DNA of 64,000 nucleotides from JADLCX01 sp964630785. Its GTDB lineage: Bacteria; Planctomycetota; Phycisphaerae; Phycisphaerales; UBA1924. Positions within the stretch are counted from its first letter, which is position 1. The number at the start of each line of letters is the position of its first letter. The stretch lies in assembly GCA_964630785.1 (NCBI GenBank), contig CAZVZG010000014.1, positions 62,001-126,000 on the forward strand, read 5' to 3'. This document shows positions 18,686 to 27,200 of the stretch, in pieces. Made by a program: the position numbers and the translations under genes. Below the pieces are notes generated by a model. It saw nothing but the letters and a program-made list of their open reading frames with translations. It did no database searches and was not told where the DNA came from.

Positions 18686-19842
18686 CACCGTGCTGGCCGG
18701 ATTCTCCTGACGCTCCCCGATTCGCGAGACAGCGGCGCGAGCGGCTCGCCGAGCGGCTGCGCGACTGCGGACTAGACGGTGCGTTGATTACGGACGCCAG
18801 GGAGATCCTGTACTTCACCGGGGCTCCGCTCGCGACCCCCGCGCCGGCCTGCCTGCTCCTGACGCTCGGCGGGTCCGACGTGAAGACTCCCCGGAGCGTG
18901 CTGGTGTGCGGCCGATCGGATCGCACACACCACGTCGATGAGACGCACGCCTTCGACTGGCACACGGGTGGGTCGATCCACACGGACCTGGTGACGTCGA
19001 TGACCGCCCGTGCGACCGCGGCCTTCGTGTCCGCCCCGTCACGCATCGGCGTGCAGTTCGAGTCCCTCCCCGCAGCGTTGTTGAAGGCGCTGCCCGGTCA
19101 CGGATCGGGCGCGGTCGGTATCGACGCGGACATCTCCGACCTTCATCGCAACAAGGACGGCCTGGAGATCGCGGCCATCTCCGCGGCGGTGACGGCGGAC
19201 CGCGCGGCGCTCGCGGCCGCGAAACTCGCGATCGGGCCCGGCGTCAGCGAGATCGAGGTCTTCGCCGCCGCGTGCCGCGCCGCAACGCTCGCAGCCGGGC
19301 GGCCGATCCATCATGACGGCGACTACCGATGCGGTGCGCCGGGGGGGCCGGCGAGCGATCGCCGCACGCGGGGGGGCGATCTGTACATCATCGACGCGTG
19401 GACGCGGTGCGACGGGTACTGGGCCGATCTGGCCCGGACGCACGGCGTGTCGGCCGAACTCTCACCGCTTCAGTCTGACCTGTTGGCGCACGTTGCGTGC
19501 GTCCACGGGCGGATCGAACCCTTGCTGAGGCCGGGCGTGCCCTGCCACGACCTCTGGCTCGCCATCGATGCCGCGCTGCGCGAGTTCCCGCCGCTGGCCG
19601 ATACCGGACTGACTCACCACGGAGGCCACGGCATCGGCCTGCGCCTGCACGAGACGCCGGATATCCATCACGGCTCACCGGACGTGCTTCGCGCGGGTGA
19701 CGTGGTCTGCATCGAACCGGGCGGTTACATCGCCGAAGCGAGGGCGGGCGCGAGGATTGAGCAGATGTATCGAATCACCGATCGCGGCCCGGCCTGCATG
19801 TCGATCGGCGGTCCGAACGGCGGGGCCGATCAGGGCCGATAA
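18682..19842 (+). CDS. M24 family metallopeptidase (Xaa-Pro aminopeptidase-like)
   Basis: 386 residues with a GTG start at 18682 that overlaps the preceding stop. An N-terminal creatinase-like domain (about 1-150, with DGALITDAREILYFTG) is followed by the pita-bread catalytic domain. The metal ligands fit the family: two Asp in IIDAWTRCDGYWADLAR, His in HHGGHGIGLRLHE, Glu in CIEPGGY, and Glu in ARIEQMY. This is consistent with a dinuclear metal aminopeptidase or creatinase-type hydrolase. It is the last gene of the plus-strand operon; there are no obvious genes for 215 bp after it. The link with sugar-acid catabolism is unclear, and a peptide or amide product of the substrate might be involved. 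Confidence 0.88.
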   Translation: MTPCWPDSPDAPRFARQRRERLAERLRDCGLDGALITDAREILYFTGAPLATPAPACLLLTLGGSDVKTPRSVLVCGRSDRTHHVDETHAFDWHTGGSIHTDLVTSMTARATAAFVSAPSRIGVQFESLPAALLKALPGHGSGAVGIDADISDLHRNKDGLEIAAISAAVTADRAALAAAKLAIGPGVSEIEVFAAACRAATLAAGRPIHHDGDYRCGAPGGPASDRRTRGGDLYIIDAWTRCDGYWADLARTHGVSAELSPLQSDLLAHVACVHGRIEPLLRPGVPCHDLWLAIDAALREFPPLADTGLTHHGGHGIGLRLHETPDIHHGSPDVLRAGDVVCIEPGGYIAEARAGARIEQMYRITDRGPACMSIGGPNGGADQGR

Positions 19843-20058
19843 CGTGTCGTCGCGTTCCGAATATACGACGAACAAATCAACCGAAAACCCATTTTTATCG
19901 CCGACCGCGGTGCACCGAGCGAGAGCCGCTTACTCGGCGCAAGTGTTCGCGGAATTAGGGGTTGTGTCACCCGCCCACGGTTGAGTAGACTCCGCTCGAG
20001 GGGCGGGGTTCGAGCCTGATTTGGCGGCTTTGTTGTGTGTTCGGAAAGGAGCGTCCCC

Positions 20059-21510
20059 ATGGCTTCCTGTTCGCGCGTGTTTCGTCGTGCCACGGCCCTC
20101 AGTGCGGGGGCGGTGATGCTGGCCGCGTTGGCTGGGCAGGCCGCGGGTCAACCCGCCCCGGGTGAATGCTGCCGGCCGTGGGACAACGGAGCCTACGACG
20201 AGGGCGGGGCCCAGATGAGCCAGACCGGTTACGACCTGAACTGGCAGCAGTTCGGACGGGTGACCTTCGACGACTTCTGGCTGTGCGAAGGCAGTGTCTA
20301 CAAGGTCAACCATCTGCGCGGGGTGATCTGCACCAACTCGCTCGTGCCCAAGGCGATCGTGGCGATCTCCCGCGACTGCAACGGCCTGCCCGACGTCATG
20401 CCCTCGGGGGTCGTGGCGTACGCCGACTCGGTGCCGGTGGACACCACCGATCTGCCCCTGGGAACCGCGTGCCGCACGGGGACCGTCACGATCACCGACA
20501 CCGGCCAGGTCAACGCCGACGGACTGAGGGTGCTCATTGTCGAGGCCGATTTCACCGGGCTTTGGCTCAAGGGCGGGAGCTACTGGGTGTCGTTCGTCGG
20601 GTACAGCGGCAACGCCGACCCGCTCGACGAGTTCTTCTGGGGCTTTGCCGGAAACGGCGTGGTGAAGGGGCGTCCGGGCGTGTTCTACAACAGCGCCGAC
20701 GGCTCGCTCACCGACGTGGACCGGCTGTGCTGCGGATGCACCGACTTCGCGTTCTGCGTCGAGGCCGAGCAGTGCAAGATTCTGCTCGATAACGGCGGCC
20801 CGGACCTGGCGGTGCGGGCGCCGTCGCTGGCGACGCCGGGCTCGACCTTCCGCGAGTCGCGCGCGGCCGATGATGTGGTGATCGCCAACTGCGAGGACCG
20901 GCGGCTGTGCTTCGTCGAGGGCTACCTGCTCACCAACTGCGACCCGCCGCGGATCAAGCTCAACGTGTGGGACAACGATTGCAAGCTGCCCGCGACGTTC
21001 GCGCCGCCGGCGGTGTTCGAGTCGCAGTGCGTGACGGACACCGGCACGGGCATGATCGTGGACGGGCAGGAACTCAAACTCTACCGGGCGCGGTTCTGGG
21101 ACATGCGGGCGATCGACGGCTCGCCGTTTGTCCTTCAGCAGGGCAAGAACTACTGGTTCAGCGTGTACGGCGTGGGCAACGGGTCGCAGGCGCAGGTCGC
21201 CTACGCCCTGGGCGCCGATCGTTGCGACCTGAACTGCGCGGGCCGCACGTCGCACTTCAACCAGGCGGCGGTCTCCGGGCGCGGCGTCGGACGCACCGAC
21301 GCCTCGTGGATCCCGGTCTCACAATACAGCGGCTCGCCGTTCGACCTGGCGTTCTTGGTGGCGACCGACGAGGTGCTGCCGGAGATGTTCCGCCAGCCGA
21401 TCCTCATGCCGCCGATGGACCCGTGCCCGGCCGACACTGACCGCAACGGCACGGTGACGCTGCAGGACCTGTTCGGCTTCCTGAACGCTTGGTTTACGGG
21501 CTGCCCGTGA
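20059..21510 (+). CDS. Secreted protein with C-terminal GC-type dockerin
   Basis: 483 residues from the ATG at 20059 after a clear AAGGAG site. A signal peptide covers about residues 1-35 (ending GQAAG). The body is Cys-rich, with CCRPWDNG at the mature N-terminus and several Cys pairs, and appears to hold two related beta-rich units; each has FDDFWLC- or DDVVIAN-type openings and a WFSV or YWVSF core. The C-terminus, DPCPADTDRNGTVTLQDLF followed by GFLNAWFTGCP, is a GC-type dockerin: a calcium-binding loop and a short helix ending in Gly-Cys, as found in Phycisphaerae. It is presumably a surface or extracellular-matrix protein. It is a single-gene unit by spacing. Confidence 0.85.
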   Translation: MASCSRVFRRATALSAGAVMLAALAGQAAGQPAPGECCRPWDNGAYDEGGAQMSQTGYDLNWQQFGRVTFDDFWLCEGSVYKVNHLRGVICTNSLVPKAIVAISRDCNGLPDVMPSGVVAYADSVPVDTTDLPLGTACRTGTVTITDTGQVNADGLRVLIVEADFTGLWLKGGSYWVSFVGYSGNADPLDEFFWGFAGNGVVKGRPGVFYNSADGSLTDVDRLCCGCTDFAFCVEAEQCKILLDNGGPDLAVRAPSLATPGSTFRESRAADDVVIANCEDRRLCFVEGYLLTNCDPPRIKLNVWDNDCKLPATFAPPAVFESQCVTDTGTGMIVDGQELKLYRARFWDMRAIDGSPFVLQQGKNYWFSVYGVGNGSQAQVAYALGADRCDLNCAGRTSHFNQAAVSGRGVGRTDASWIPVSQYSGSPFDLAFLVATDEVLPEMFRQPILMPPMDPCPADTDRNGTVTLQDLFGFLNAWFTGCP

Positions 21511-21515
21511 TCATT

Positions 21516-21529
21516 GGCCCGCGCGGGCC
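21516..21529. terminator. Possible bidirectional hairpin between convergent genes
   Basis: GGCCCGCGCGGGCC is a perfect 14-bp palindrome in the 31-bp gap between convergent stops at 21510 and 21542. There is no T-run on either side, so a role in termination is only suggested by position. Confidence 0.3.
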
Positions 21530-21541
21530 GTCCGCGGGTGT

Positions 21542-23191
21542 TCAGCCCGGAACCCGTTCGTAGAGCGAACCGAGTTCAAGCACTTCGCGATCCGAACGCT
21601 CAAACGCACGCCCTTGGGTCATCGCCGAGCGGACCATCGACCGTATTCGGCGGATAGCCTCTGATTTCCTGTCACTGCCAACCCAGTGAGGGTACGGCAG
21701 CCGCTCGAAATCCTTGGACTGGATGTTCCGCGTGTGGTTCAGCACCTCTTTGAGTATCCGGGTACAAAGCCCCGTGAGGCACCAGCCGAGCACAAACCAC
21801 AACTCGTCGGGATCGATCCCATCGCGGAGGAACGCGCACGGGGCGCCGCTGTCGAGGATGTATCCGCCGGGCAGGTAGCGGATGTTCAGTGCCGGGGCGA
21901 TGAGCTGCCAGGACAAGCCCTCGCGCATGAAATACGGCATGCCGCCCACCCCGTGCAAGTACCAGTTCCCGTTCTTCTTGAAGGTCTTGACTGCATCGCC
22001 GTCGTCGCGCCAGAACACCGCCCAACGCGCCGGTGCGAACACGATGTCGCTGCACGCCTTGTTGTAATAGCAATAGTCGGGGTGAGGGAGCTCAATCCGC
22101 CTCGGAACATCGAGCGGCGCCACGTCAACGTTCCTTTTCGTCGCCCCAGCCCGTTCAAGCCGGGTGATCTCGGCGATGCGCGAGTCCGGGAGATGGCCAA
22201 GTCGAGCCCGATCTCGCTCTCGCTGCAGGGTAATCGGCTCCTGGCGGAACGCGAATTCGTAGGGCTCCGTGATCCAGCCGGCCGAAATATCTCGCACGAA
22301 GAGATCGTTCCGTCCAATAGTCATCCCGCTGGACGCGACCATGATGTCGCCGAGCATCGGCCCCTTGAACAATGGAGCTAGGGAATCGGAGATTTGCCAA
22401 GAGCGGTTGCCGGTCAGGTTAATCGTATCGCGATGGAGAACCCCTCCGTCGATGTTGAGCGACTCCGTGTGACCGGCTTTCTCAAAGTCCAGGACGACCA
22501 TCGGCTGTGAGGTTTCGTCGGAGAACTCGCGAACTGTTCGGACTGCCACCCGGCCGCGATTGAGGAGGAACTCTCGCAGGCCCTTCATCGTCGGGATAGT
22601 CAGGAACGTGTCGCTGCAGATGAAGCGCAACCGCCCGCCGGGCCGCAGCATTTCCACCGAGCGAACGATAAAAAAGCTGTACGTCTCCTTCTTGATCTTC
22701 AGGCCGTCGCGTTCGCCGTAGCGACCGTCGAGTTGATCTTGAATTCTGGGTTCGATCGTGCCGCCGAACGGAGGGTTGCCGACGATCAAGTCGAAAAGCC
22801 TCGGGCTCTCGAACAGCGAGCCATGGGCGGGCGGCCCCTGAAAGTCAGTCACGAAGAAGTCGCCGCAGACGAGGTTGTGCTCCGACGGCAACGTCCCCCA
22901 ACGAGCCTCGATTGCCCCCAACAATCGCGGATGCGCATCGTGATCGATCTCGATGGTAAACACGTTCTCGGTGAGCACTCGATGAAGACGCTGGGCTTTC
23001 GAGCCCTCGCGGAGCTCCATGAACCGCTCGATCAGCGGAAGGACGAACGCACCATCGCCCGCGCTGGGTTCAAGCACCGCGGACTCGGCAGTGAGCGGCA
23101 AGTCCGACACGAGGCTGCGGGCGAGCGGGACAGGCGTGTAGAACCGACCGAGTTGGCGTTTGCGCTCCCGTGCGGTCTTAGTCTGACTCAT
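21542..23191 (-). CDS. Type II DNA N6-adenine methyltransferase (gamma class)
   Basis: 549 residues from the ATG at 23191; this start overlaps the stop of the nuclease gene by 14 nt. Motif X is GRFYTP (15-20), the SAM-binding motif I is EPSAGDGAF (41-49), and the catalytic motif IV is NPPF (139-142). Motif order X-I-IV with a large C-terminal target-recognition region is the gamma-class arrangement used by M.TaqI and M.HincII. The protein would protect host DNA from the partner nuclease by methylating adenine in the shared site. The pair has visibly lower GC than its neighbours, which suggests acquisition by transfer. No specificity (HsdS-like) gene is nearby. Confidence 0.88.
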   Translation of the reverse strand: MSQTKTARERKRQLGRFYTPVPLARSLVSDLPLTAESAVLEPSAGDGAFVLPLIERFMELREGSKAQRLHRVLTENVFTIEIDHDAHPRLLGAIEARWGTLPSEHNLVCGDFFVTDFQGPPAHGSLFESPRLFDLIVGNPPFGGTIEPRIQDQLDGRYGERDGLKIKKETYSFFIVRSVEMLRPGGRLRFICSDTFLTIPTMKGLREFLLNRGRVAVRTVREFSDETSQPMVVLDFEKAGHTESLNIDGGVLHRDTINLTGNRSWQISDSLAPLFKGPMLGDIMVASSGMTIGRNDLFVRDISAGWITEPYEFAFRQEPITLQRERDRARLGHLPDSRIAEITRLERAGATKRNVDVAPLDVPRRIELPHPDYCYYNKACSDIVFAPARWAVFWRDDGDAVKTFKKNGNWYLHGVGGMPYFMREGLSWQLIAPALNIRYLPGGYILDSGAPCAFLRDGIDPDELWFVLGWCLTGLCTRILKEVLNHTRNIQSKDFERLPYPHWVGSDRKSEAIRRIRSMVRSAMTQGRAFERSDREVLELGSLYERVPG

Positions 23192-23894
23192 CGGCAAACC
23201 CCAGAGTGATTTGATTGATCGCGTGGTCCGGCGTTGCCTTGTATTCAGCGATCGCTTTCTCAAACGTTGCGATCGTTCTTTGCCGGTTCTGGATGAGCCG
23301 CCGGTTGCCGTCCCTGAGCATCTCGAACAGCCGATCGATCTTCCGGATCATGGGCGTGGGAGAGGCACAATGACCGCCCTCGATCGCCCCGAAGAACTTC
23401 TCTTCAAGCAGCATCATCTGGCCCGGACCGTCGTCGTATGTCGCGTACTCCAGGTGCTCCAGTAGGTCCACGAGAAACACCTTCGGACGCACAATCTTGG
23501 CCAACTCAAACTTCACGAATAGCAGGTAGTACGAGTCGACTTGATCATTGAGCAGTGATCGGAGCAGCTTCTTCAACGAGACCAAGTTGGGCTGTCCGTT
23601 CGCGCCGGAAACTCCGGTCTTCACGTTGATGGGATTGAAAATCCCATTACTCTTCAGCCAGACGTCGCCCATGGACCGGGCACGCGCCTCGCCTCCCTTT
23701 CCCGTTTGGAACCGAGTCACGAAATGGACATCCAGCAACTCGGTCGTTCGCTCATCTACGAAGTCGGCCATGCGGTGGCCACGTTCCTTCCCCCGCGTCA
23801 GCACCAGGAACACATCGTCCTTCGCTGCCTTTTCCTGCCACATCGTGAGCGTGAGTTCAGTGATCCGCTTGCTGGTCTGGGAATCGATGGCCAT
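23178..23894 (-). CDS. HincII-like type II restriction endonuclease (putative)
   Basis: 238 residues if started at the ATG at 23894; alternative ATGs at 23921 and 23930 add 9-12 residues. It lies directly upstream of the methyltransferase and overlaps it. The segment GDVWLKSNG-IFNPINVKTG has Asp77, twelve residues, Asn90, Val, Lys92. HincII has the same spacing, Asp114-x12-Asp127-Val-Lys129, with Gln at +9 from the Lys; here Gln101 is also at +9, followed by PN. This makes a PD-(D/E)XK nuclease of the HincII kind plausible. The exception is Asn90 where HincII has Asp127. The C-terminal half is helical and charged. Function is inferred from this spacing and the neighbouring methyltransferase. 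Confidence 0.68.
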   Translation of the reverse strand: MAIDSQTSKRITELTLTMWQEKAAKDDVFLVLTRGKERGHRMADFVDERTTELLDVHFVTRFQTGKGGEARARSMGDVWLKSNGIFNPINVKTGVSGANGQPNLVSLKKLLRSLLNDQVDSYYLLFVKFELAKIVRPKVFLVDLLEHLEYATYDDGPGQMMLLEEKFFGAIEGGHCASPTPMIRKIDRLFEMLRDGNRRLIQNRQRTIATFEKAIAEYKATPDHAINQITLGFADESD

Positions 23895-24200
23895 TCGCGG
23901 TCGCGCTCCGTGCGGAAGCATCAAGAACATCGACAGCAGGGTAGCCGGAGCTTGTGCTATCCGCAAGCCTGGTGTGAGAGAGGCGGCATGGCACCTCATC
24001 GGTGCTGACAACAGCGGGAAGGCCCTCCGCTGCCCTCCGGATTGACGATCACCTTCAGATCACCCTGTGGACCCGGGGAAGAGACCTCGAACCCGATCCT
24101 GTCCCGCATGTGACTGACGACCTGACCAACGAGCATGACCACACCGTCAACTTCGACGCCGCGGGCCGGCTCGTCGGCACGACAGACGGAATCAGCTCTC
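23895..24200. other. 306-bp gap between the nuclease gene and the giant gene
   Basis: The only open frame of note is a minus-strand stretch ending at 23996 that contains VVMLVGQVVSHMRDRIGFEV. A start at its Met gives about 46 residues, but there is no ribosome-binding site and it overlaps the end of the giant gene in another frame. A promoter for the restriction-modification pair should lie here; I could not pick a convincing one. Confidence 0.4.
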
Positions 24201-27200
24201 TCACCCGCCGATCGTTCCGGTGAAGTTTCCCGGCCCGGGGTTCTGCGTCGTTGACGCGACGCCGACCACGCCGCGCTTGGGGTGGTGGCCGATGTCGGTC
24301 GGTGAGTCGCCGAGCCAGAGCACGGTGGGCGTGCCGTTGAGCGTGATCGGCCGGGCGAGCTGGTCGGTCCATTCCGGATCGCTCGGCCGGACCAGCCCGA
24401 GCTCGCCGGCGGGCTCGATGAGGAGTTGGTCGGCGCCCGAGCCGCGTCCGAGCGTGAGCAGGGCCCCGATGAGCGCGTCGGTCGGGTTGCGAACGACGGT
24501 CGGGAACGAGCCGATGAACGGCGTGAGGTACTGGTTGAACTGATCGACCCAGTCGATGAGCCGGTCGCCGGTGGTGTTGCCGATGAGCCGGTCGAGCCCG
24601 CCTCCGCCGAAGGCGAGGTCGGGCTCGGCGAAGGCGCCCGAGTCGGCGCCGAAGTTGCGGCCGGCGTTGGTCTCGAGGTTGTCGTCGGCGTTGAGCACGT
24701 CGTCGCCCATGCCGCCGAAGAGGCGGTCCTGGTTGGTGCCGCCGACGAGCCAGTCGTGCCCATTGTCGCCGAAGAGCTGGTCGCGCCCGTCGTCGATCCG
24801 CGAGCCGGCCTGGGTGGCGTCGAAGTTGAGGAAGAAGTCGGCGATCTTGCGGAGGCCGGTGCCGGGGTCGAACACCGTGAAGCGGCGGAGGCTCGGCGTG
24901 TAGACGAGCGTGGGCCGGTCGGCGCCGATGTTGTAGAACGCGGCCATCGCCTCGGCGCCGGAGACCGAGTCGATGCCCGCGCCGGCGTGGATGAAGTCGT
25001 CGCCCAGGCCGCCGTAGACCACGTCGGCCCCGCCCTGGGTGTCGGCGAGCAGGCGAGCGAACTTCTGCAAATCGCCCGCGGCGAAGATGGTCGCCGAGAA
25101 CACGCCCGGCGCGGAGACCGTTTCCGGAGCGTTGGCGTCGATCCCGTAGAGCGGCTCCGCCACGCCGTTGCGTGCCGTTGAGAGCAACGCGTCGTCGCCC
25201 GCGATGCCGTCGCTGCCTGTTCCGCCGTAGATCCAATCGTCGCCGACGCCGCCGAAGAGGTCGTCGTCCTGGCCGTCGCCGTAGAGCGTGTCGTTGCCGG
25301 TCATGCCGTAGACGGTGTCGTCGCCGGCCTCGGCGCGGATTTCGTCGGCCGAGCCCGTGCCGCCGACGCCGGGGGTGTAGTCGAGCATCACGATGCCGCG
25401 CGGCAGCAGGCGCATGTTGGGGTCGGCGGAGTAGTTGTCGTAACCGAAGGTGAGGAACGCGCCGCCGGAGTCCACGAGGCGGAAGATGTCGGCGTTGTCG
25501 CCGGCGATGAAGTCGCTGTCGAGGGCGTGGCCGCCCGCGGTGGTCTCGCCCGGGTCGTTGCGATCGGTGCGGTCGCCCGCGCCGCCGAAGATCAGGTCGG
25601 CGCCGTCCATGCGCTGCTCGGCGGCGGTGAGCCCGAAGAGATCGGAGCTGCCGCCGACGATGTCGTCGCGCCCGAGGTCGCCCCAGATCGAGTCGTTGCC
25701 GCCGTTGCCCTCGATGTAGTCGTCGCCGTCGTTGGCGGGGCTGGCCGAGGCGATCGGCTGGCCGGTGACGGTCGGGTTGGAGAGCAGTCCGTCGCCGCGG
25801 AGCGTGTCGCGGCCGAGCTGGCCGAAGATCATGTCGTCGCCGCCGCCGCCGGCGATCAGGTCGTCGCCGAAAGTGCCGGGCGCGGCGGCCGCGTCGTGGT
25901 TGAGGAGCGTGACGAGGCGGGTGATCGCGCCGCGCGGGTCGGTGTGGGCGTCGGCGGTCACCTGGAGCGTGCCGTCGGGCAGGTAGATGGCCCCGGCGAT
26001 GAGCGAGCGGTAGCGGGTCGAACCGCCGGCAACGCGGACGATCGCCGCGTTGTCGCCGGCGATCACGTCGTCGCCCGCGCCTCCGTCGATGCGGTCGCTG
26101 ACGCCTGGCGTCGCGTCGAGCTCGTCCACACCGTCGGCGACGTTGTGGCCGCCGATGAGGTCGTCCTGACCCGCCTGTCCGAAGAGCAGGTCGTCGCCTT
26201 GCTGGCCGAGAACGATGTCGTCGCCCGAGCCGGCGAAGACGGTGTCGGCCGCGCCGCCGTCGGCGCTCGCGGTGAAGATGGCGGTGAAGTTGGCGTTGGC
26301 GGGCAAGGAGAAATCAAATCGCCCGTGGTCGCCGAAGACGGTGTCGTTGTCGGCTCCAGCGTCGATGGTGTCGGAGCCGGTGCCACCGATGACGCGGTCG
26401 TCGCCCGCGCCGGAGTTGATCTGGTCGTCGCCGCCGGCGTTGGGGTCGGTCGCTTCGATGAGCGTGAACGCGCCGCCGTTCAAGAGGGCTCGCCCGTGGT
26501 CGCCGAGCACGGTGTCGTTGCCGGCGCCGAGCGTGAACGTGTCCGCCCCGAGCCCGCCGAAGGCCAGGTCGTTGCCGCCTGCGAGGGCGGGTGCGCCCGG
26601 AACGGTGAAGGCCGGGTTTGCATCCGAGCGCGAGGAGATGACGTCGCCACCGCCGAGCGACGGGTTGACGGTCTGGGCGACCGCCCAATCCGAGCCCGTG
26701 TCGAGCACGCCCGGCGCTCCGCCCGACTGGGTAAGCAAGCCGTGATCGCCGAAGACGATGTCGTTCCCGTCGCCGGGGTTGATGGTGTCGGCGCCGACGA
26801 GCGCGAAGTCGTCCATGCCGGGCGTGCCGGTGGTGCGGATGGTGGTGATGGCCGCGACGCGGTCGAAGTCGAAGCCGCTGTCGCCGAAGATGACGTCGTC
26901 GCCGCCGCCGCCGCCGAGAATGTCGGCCCCGGAGCCGCCGGCGATGCGGTCGTTGCCGCTCGAGCCGAGGATGGTGTCCGTCCCCGGCCCGCCGTAGAAC
27001 GTCGCGCCCTGGGCCGAGGCCGAGGCGTCGATGACGTCGTTGCCGGGCGTGCCGCTGTGCGTGACGCTCGCGGAGGTGTCGCCGAAGACGACCAGGATGG
27101 CGCCCGTCGCCGCGGGCGCGGTGAGCGAGAAGTGATCGTCGCCGCCGTTGCCGCGGAAGATCGTTGTGCAGGCGTCGGCGACGCTGCTGATCTGGAGGTT

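Noticed and set aside
19995..20030. GGTTCGAGCC resembling a tRNA T-loop
   Set aside because: No acceptor, D or anticodon stem can be formed around it and there is no CCA end.
24650..27050. CRISPR-like periodicity
   Set aside because: The spacing is explained by protein-coding RTX nonapeptides; there are no uniform repeats with unique spacers and no cas genes.
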